A stretch of DNA of 64,000 nt from Dactylellina haptotyla (taxonomy: Eukaryota > Ascomycota > Orbiliomycetes > Orbiliales > Orbiliaceae), in contig CM062383.1 of the NCBI GenBank assembly GCA_031310005.1, positions 3,100,001-3,164,000 on the forward strand, in the 5' to 3' direction. The position numbers and the translations under genes are program-made. This document shows positions 60,429 through 64,000 of the stretch, piece by piece (within the stretch, counting starts at the first letter, position 1; every line of letters begins with the position of its first letter). The notes beneath the pieces are model-generated. The model made no database searches and was not told where the DNA came from. It saw only the letters and a list, made by a program, of their open reading frames with translations.

Positions 60429-62433
60429 CTACTTCTCAGCACCTGGCATAGTCGCTCCCAGACCGACGAGGGTAAATAACAGTGGTGTTCCCTCGACCGC
60501 CCACCACGCAATCCCTAGCACTTCCTTAGTACAAATTACAACAAAGTGGGATAAAAAGGATCACTTACCGCTATAGACCAGTAACTTTGTCACGACTTCC
60601 ACGTCATACCTAACTCTGGGCTTATCTATCCGGTTCAAAATCGCCTGCTGCTCCTGTTGGAAGGCCTCCTCATCCTTCCTCTCTTCATCTCTCGCCGATA
60701 AATATGGACTGAGAGAAGGTAGTCCGCTGACCTCCTGTCGCAACGGACTCTGCACGGGCGAACTAGGACTAGGACTCCTCCCCTCATGGCCCAAACTCTC
60801 CCTCCTCTTCCTTTCTCTGAACGCAAGCGTCTCATACGCATCAGCCGCGCTCTGCGGCCCGACGGAATCCGACCTACCCCTCCTGATCATCTTGGGCAGA
60901 TGTCCAATCGGCGGGATCGTTTCGTCCGGCAAATGCGACGGAACAGATTTATACTCCCTCGCGTCCAAAAAGTACCGTCGCGGCAACACCAGCCCGATAC
61001 GTCCGATGAATCTGAACAGCGGCGGTAGGTACTTCAACAGCACAGACTTCGCGACCTCCCGCCACACAAAGATAACTAGCACGCCCATCACGACCCGCAG
61101 AAGCGAGAAGATTAATCCTACGGATTGGTAGTTATACGGCACCGTCGCGGGGACCGGGGTGTTCCAGCTGTAGCTCGTCCGGGCGTAATGCCACTGTCCG
61201 ACCTCCACTCCGATGATAACGGCCGCGAACGCCACGCCGTCGTCGAAGCAAGGACAGGGGTCTGCGGGTTCCGGGTGGATGCGTACGAACACTAATATAA
61301 CGAGAGTAATTGTCAGAGGGGCAGCCCAGGTGCCGTGCCACATCCACTGGTTGATGCTTGGGCCGTAGATAAATTCTCCGATGGCGAGGATGACGCCTAG
61401 GATGGACCCGATGATGACATCGAGGAAGCCGTGCATGCCGCAGTAGACCCGGCCGAAGACGATGGAGGTAGCATAGAGGGCCGCGAGGATAATGTAGATT
61501 AGGCGTTGGTTGTCGGGAAGGGAAGGGTTATCGCGAAGGATGAGGAGGGAATAGAGGGCGACGGAGACGGCGTTGGTGCTGTGTGTCGAGGGGAAGCCGT
61601 ATTCGAGGGCCGCGGAGCCAGACTGTTATTTTTTACTATATTAGCATTCTCCTATATTTACTCCGCTAGATGAGTTGTATACCATGGTAATACGATGTAA
61701 AGGCGGAGACAGCGGTCTTGGTAGACTATTTTTATGTACGATATTTAGTATTCTCGAAAGCCGACAACTGATAACGGGGAGTAGCTGCAATACCAGAAGA
61801 AATCCTTCATAAACCCGCTAAAGAACACACCGGAAGCCAGCACACGGACCAAGCTATGATATCACATATATCAGCATATTCCTGCCTTCTCTATCGCAGT
61901 TCGGATAGCTGCATGTGGGGGGTAGCACAAAGAACTAGGTGCGCACATACCCGCTACCAAACTCGGTAAATCCGAACCAGAAGCATATCGGCAGGAATAT
62001 CATGAAGAACGTGTGCGTTCCCAGATTCGCGGACCATGCGAAGTATGTATCTAGCGGATCGGACCGTAAGGTTTCCTATAGAAGATTACCCATCGCAAGG
62101 GGAGGTGGGTTGTGTTAGCTCCCATGGCTGTCCCCCCTGTTCGAATAGTCAAAGTGTGGGGTAGTAGGCGAGATTGCGAAAGGGAGAAGAGGTAGTCGGA
62201 CCTGGAGGGAGGCTAGATACGGGGTTTCCCATCGTATCAGCGGGAGGTATTTCTGTCGCAGGGTATACCGCCATCTTGGTAGTCGGGTTTTGTCTGTACG
62301 GGAGCAGCGTCAGCATTAAACTAGTCCCTGTTGTAGGAGAGATATTGGGTTGGTGGACATGCTCGGGAAGGGGCCAATTACAGTGATCAAGCGGTCTGAG
62401 ACCCGCGTCGAGGTCTCCTGAAGGTGCTGGCAT
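60429..62433 (-). CDS. LCB3: Long-chain base-1-phosphate (dihydrosphingosine-phosphate) phosphatase
   Basis: An ER PAP2-family enzyme that dephosphorylates sphingoid base phosphates and so tunes ceramide and stress signalling. Seven exons fit in phase: 62433-62382, 62293-62202, 62075-61951, 61853-61794, 61725-61683, 61622-60569 and 60514-60429, giving 503 residues. The family N terminus reads LPRWRYTLRQKYLPLIRWET. Active-site motifs: KDFFCLPRP (KX6RP; split over exons 4 and 5), SALEYGFPSTHS-like SGSAALEYGFPSTHS, and FGRVYCGMHGFLDV with the catalytic His. Several hydrophobic spans flank them. A cytosolic Ser/Pro-rich insert (around RRESLGHEGRSPSPSSPVQ) precedes the last membrane segment, which is completed by the final exon (GIAWWAVEGTPLLF). 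Exon 5 is a 43-nt micro-exon. Yeast has Lcb3 and Ysr3; this could be the single orthologue of both. Confidence 0.92.
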
Positions 62434-62904
62434 GTTGAATCTCAGGTCGGACGCTGCGGCGGGGGGTGAGGTTGTCGACGTCGGGTGGTGGGCGCAGAGA
62501 AGCAGAGGGAAGATGTCATTCGGCTGCAGAAGCCGCTGAAGGGGAAACGGTGGTGGTTTTCTTGGCCGGACAGAAGCCTCGGCCCTTTTTCAGATTCGCT
62601 TGTCGACACTGATTTTTTTTGGATTTTTTTTTTTTACAGCGGCTCTTACCAATACAGGAAGCTCTACAGAGAGGGGCCGGTCTGTAAACGGTTGGGAGGG
62701 GATATTGGACGTTCGAGAAGGGTTCACATGGCGTGGCGTTCACAATTTGCAATATGATAGTAATAATAGCAGAGGATGGCTCCGGCAGGGCCGAATAGTA
62801 ATCCGGGTATCAACTCTGTCAAATTGGACTGTTTCTATCTATAAGTTCTATCAAACACAAAGATCCCTCCCCGAGAAGAAGAAATGCCAAAAAGTCCTAT
62901 CCAA
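62434..62904. promoter_or_regulatory. Intergenic GUA1 3' end / LCB3 promoter
   Basis: A 471-bp spacer between two minus-strand genes. It includes an uninterrupted T-run at about 62627-62636 on the plus strand and the LCB3 leader. Open frames here are short and unsupported. Confidence 0.55.
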
Positions 62905-64000
62905 TCACAAGAACTCGATCGTGCCGGGGGGCTTTTGCGAAACTAAACGGTCGAACCCAAGTCAGCATATGTCACTCGATTAGATATGGGTAAGCACACA
63001 AGCATGTAGCCGAAAAACGCCAATGCAGCGCCTCGCAGCCCACAGAAATATGACGTACCATCATAAAGAACCCTGCAAACACCGTCCACCTCGTTCACGA
63101 TTCGGTTGCTCACGTTTTTCAGGAACTTGACGTCGAAGTCGTACCAGTCCGCGGTCATAAAGTCGGTTGTCGTGACCGCTCGGAGAGCGATAATTTGTTC
63201 GTATCTCCTCTGGTCACCCATAACGCCCACAGCTCGGGTGGGGAGGAGGGCGGCGAACGCCTGTGAGATTTCTCTGTAGATGCCCGCACGCTTGATCTCC
63301 TCGATGAAAATGTTATCGGCTTTTCTCGCAATCTCAACCTGCTCCCGAGTGACCTCTCCGAGGATACGGATGGCGATACCGGGACCGGGGAATGGGTGAC
63401 GCCAGACAAGATCGTCTGGGATGCCCATGAGGGTACCGAGCTTTCGAACCTCATCTTTGAAGAGCTCGCGAAGAGGCTCGATAAGCTTGAGCTTCATGTT
63501 CTCCAAAAGTCCACCGACATTGTGGTGTGTCTTGATCGTCTGACTGGGACCCTTGAAACTAATGCTCTCAATGACATCTGGGTACAGGGTACCCTGAAGG
63601 AGATAGTCAATTGGGTAGCCGTGTGCAGCGGTGAGCTGCTCGGCTTCCCGCTGGAAGACTTCGATGAAAGTATTTCCAATGATCTTTCTCTTCTTTTCTG
63701 GGTCTTCTACTCCAGCAAGCTTGCCCAAGAACTCCTCGCTGGCATCTATCACTGTCAAGTTGATCCCGAGATGCTTGTTCAACGTCTCCAAAACCTGCTC
63801 GCACTCATTCAAACGCATGACACCGTTGTCAACGAGAATAGCATGGAATCTGTCTCCGATAGCTTCGTGCATGAGCTTGGCAGCTACGGTGGAGTCGACA
63901 CCTCCAGAGACGGCACCGATGACATGGCTATCGGGTCCGACGATGGTCTGGATTCTTTGAATCTCCTTGGAGATGAATTCCTCCATGGTCCAATTCTGCT
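62905..64000 (-). CDS. GUA1: GMP synthase, C-terminal part (gene runs off the window)
   Basis: Glutamine-hydrolysing GMP synthase converts XMP to GMP. The window holds the ATP-pyrophosphatase and dimerisation domains; the glutamine amidotransferase half lies beyond base 64000, as shown by the open frame [13 protein letters not shown] that continues in from the edge. The PP-loop is [14 protein letters not shown]; other landmarks are [36 protein letters not shown] and MTADWYDFD. The main exon ends at 63059 (GAT G|GTACGT). A terminal 38-nt exon, 62942-62905, supplies [12 protein letters not shown] and the stop, matching the conserved KPPGTIE end of the family. Without this splice the frame would run on into an unrelated tail. 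Confidence 0.95.

Overview
The window is chromosomal DNA of a filamentous ascomycete (Pezizomycotina). The support is nuclear genes with short introns (about 50-120 nt) bearing GTANGT-type donors and CTAAY-type branch sites, long pyrimidine-rich leaders, and a set of fungal markers: Skn7, a Gti1/Pac2 (Wor1) regulator, UsgS, Mdv1 and a membrane SH3 protein. The wide gaps in front of regulators would suit an early-diverging class such as Orbiliomycetes or Pezizomycetes, but that placement is only a guess. I found no prokaryotic gene, virus, CRISPR array, convincing tRNA/rRNA or intact transposon.

Layout. 1-6 kb: a 5'-truncated BCS1-like AAA ATPase (+), a small unrecognised membrane protein (-), and the AP-1 beta adaptin APL2 (+). 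6-11.3 kb: a gene-free, pyrimidine-rich stretch leading into SKN7 (11.3-13.7 kb, +). 14.6-21 kb: three minus-strand genes, VPS51, THR4 and a Fus1-like membrane SH3 protein. 21-24.5 kb: gene-free. 24.5-35.8 kb: BCP1 (+), MDV1 (-), MSS4 (+) and a PARG/macro-like protein (-). 35.8-43.3 kb: the largest gene-free block. 43.3-45.2 kb: mitochondrial asparaginyl-tRNA synthetase (+). 45.2-50 kb: leader and upstream region of a WOPR (Wor1/Ryp1-type) regulator (50.0-51.3 kb, +). 52.9-64 kb: a dense end with SYS1 (+), usgS (-), COQ1 (+), CUE3/RQT3 (+), LCB3 (-) and the 3' part of GUA1 (-).

How the genes relate. Most are conserved housekeeping genes: amino-acid and nucleotide synthesis (THR4, GUA1), ubiquinone (COQ1), mitochondrial translation and division (SLM5, MDV1), late-Golgi/endosome traffic (APL2, VPS51, SYS1), phosphoinositide and sphingolipid signalling (MSS4, LCB3), ribosome-linked quality control (CUE3) and transcription control (SKN7, WOR1). 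They are not a pathway cluster. One functional pair stands out: BCP1, whose yeast product is needed for nuclear export of the lipid kinase Mss4, lies one gene away from MSS4. No obviously new multi-gene system was found. The best leads are a divergent PARG-type active-site motif, a splice/frame oddity in the mitochondrial AsnRS, a small unrecognised tail-anchored-looking protein, and the very long leaders of SKN7 and WOR1. All exon models were made by hand from splice signals, reading phase and remembered protein families.
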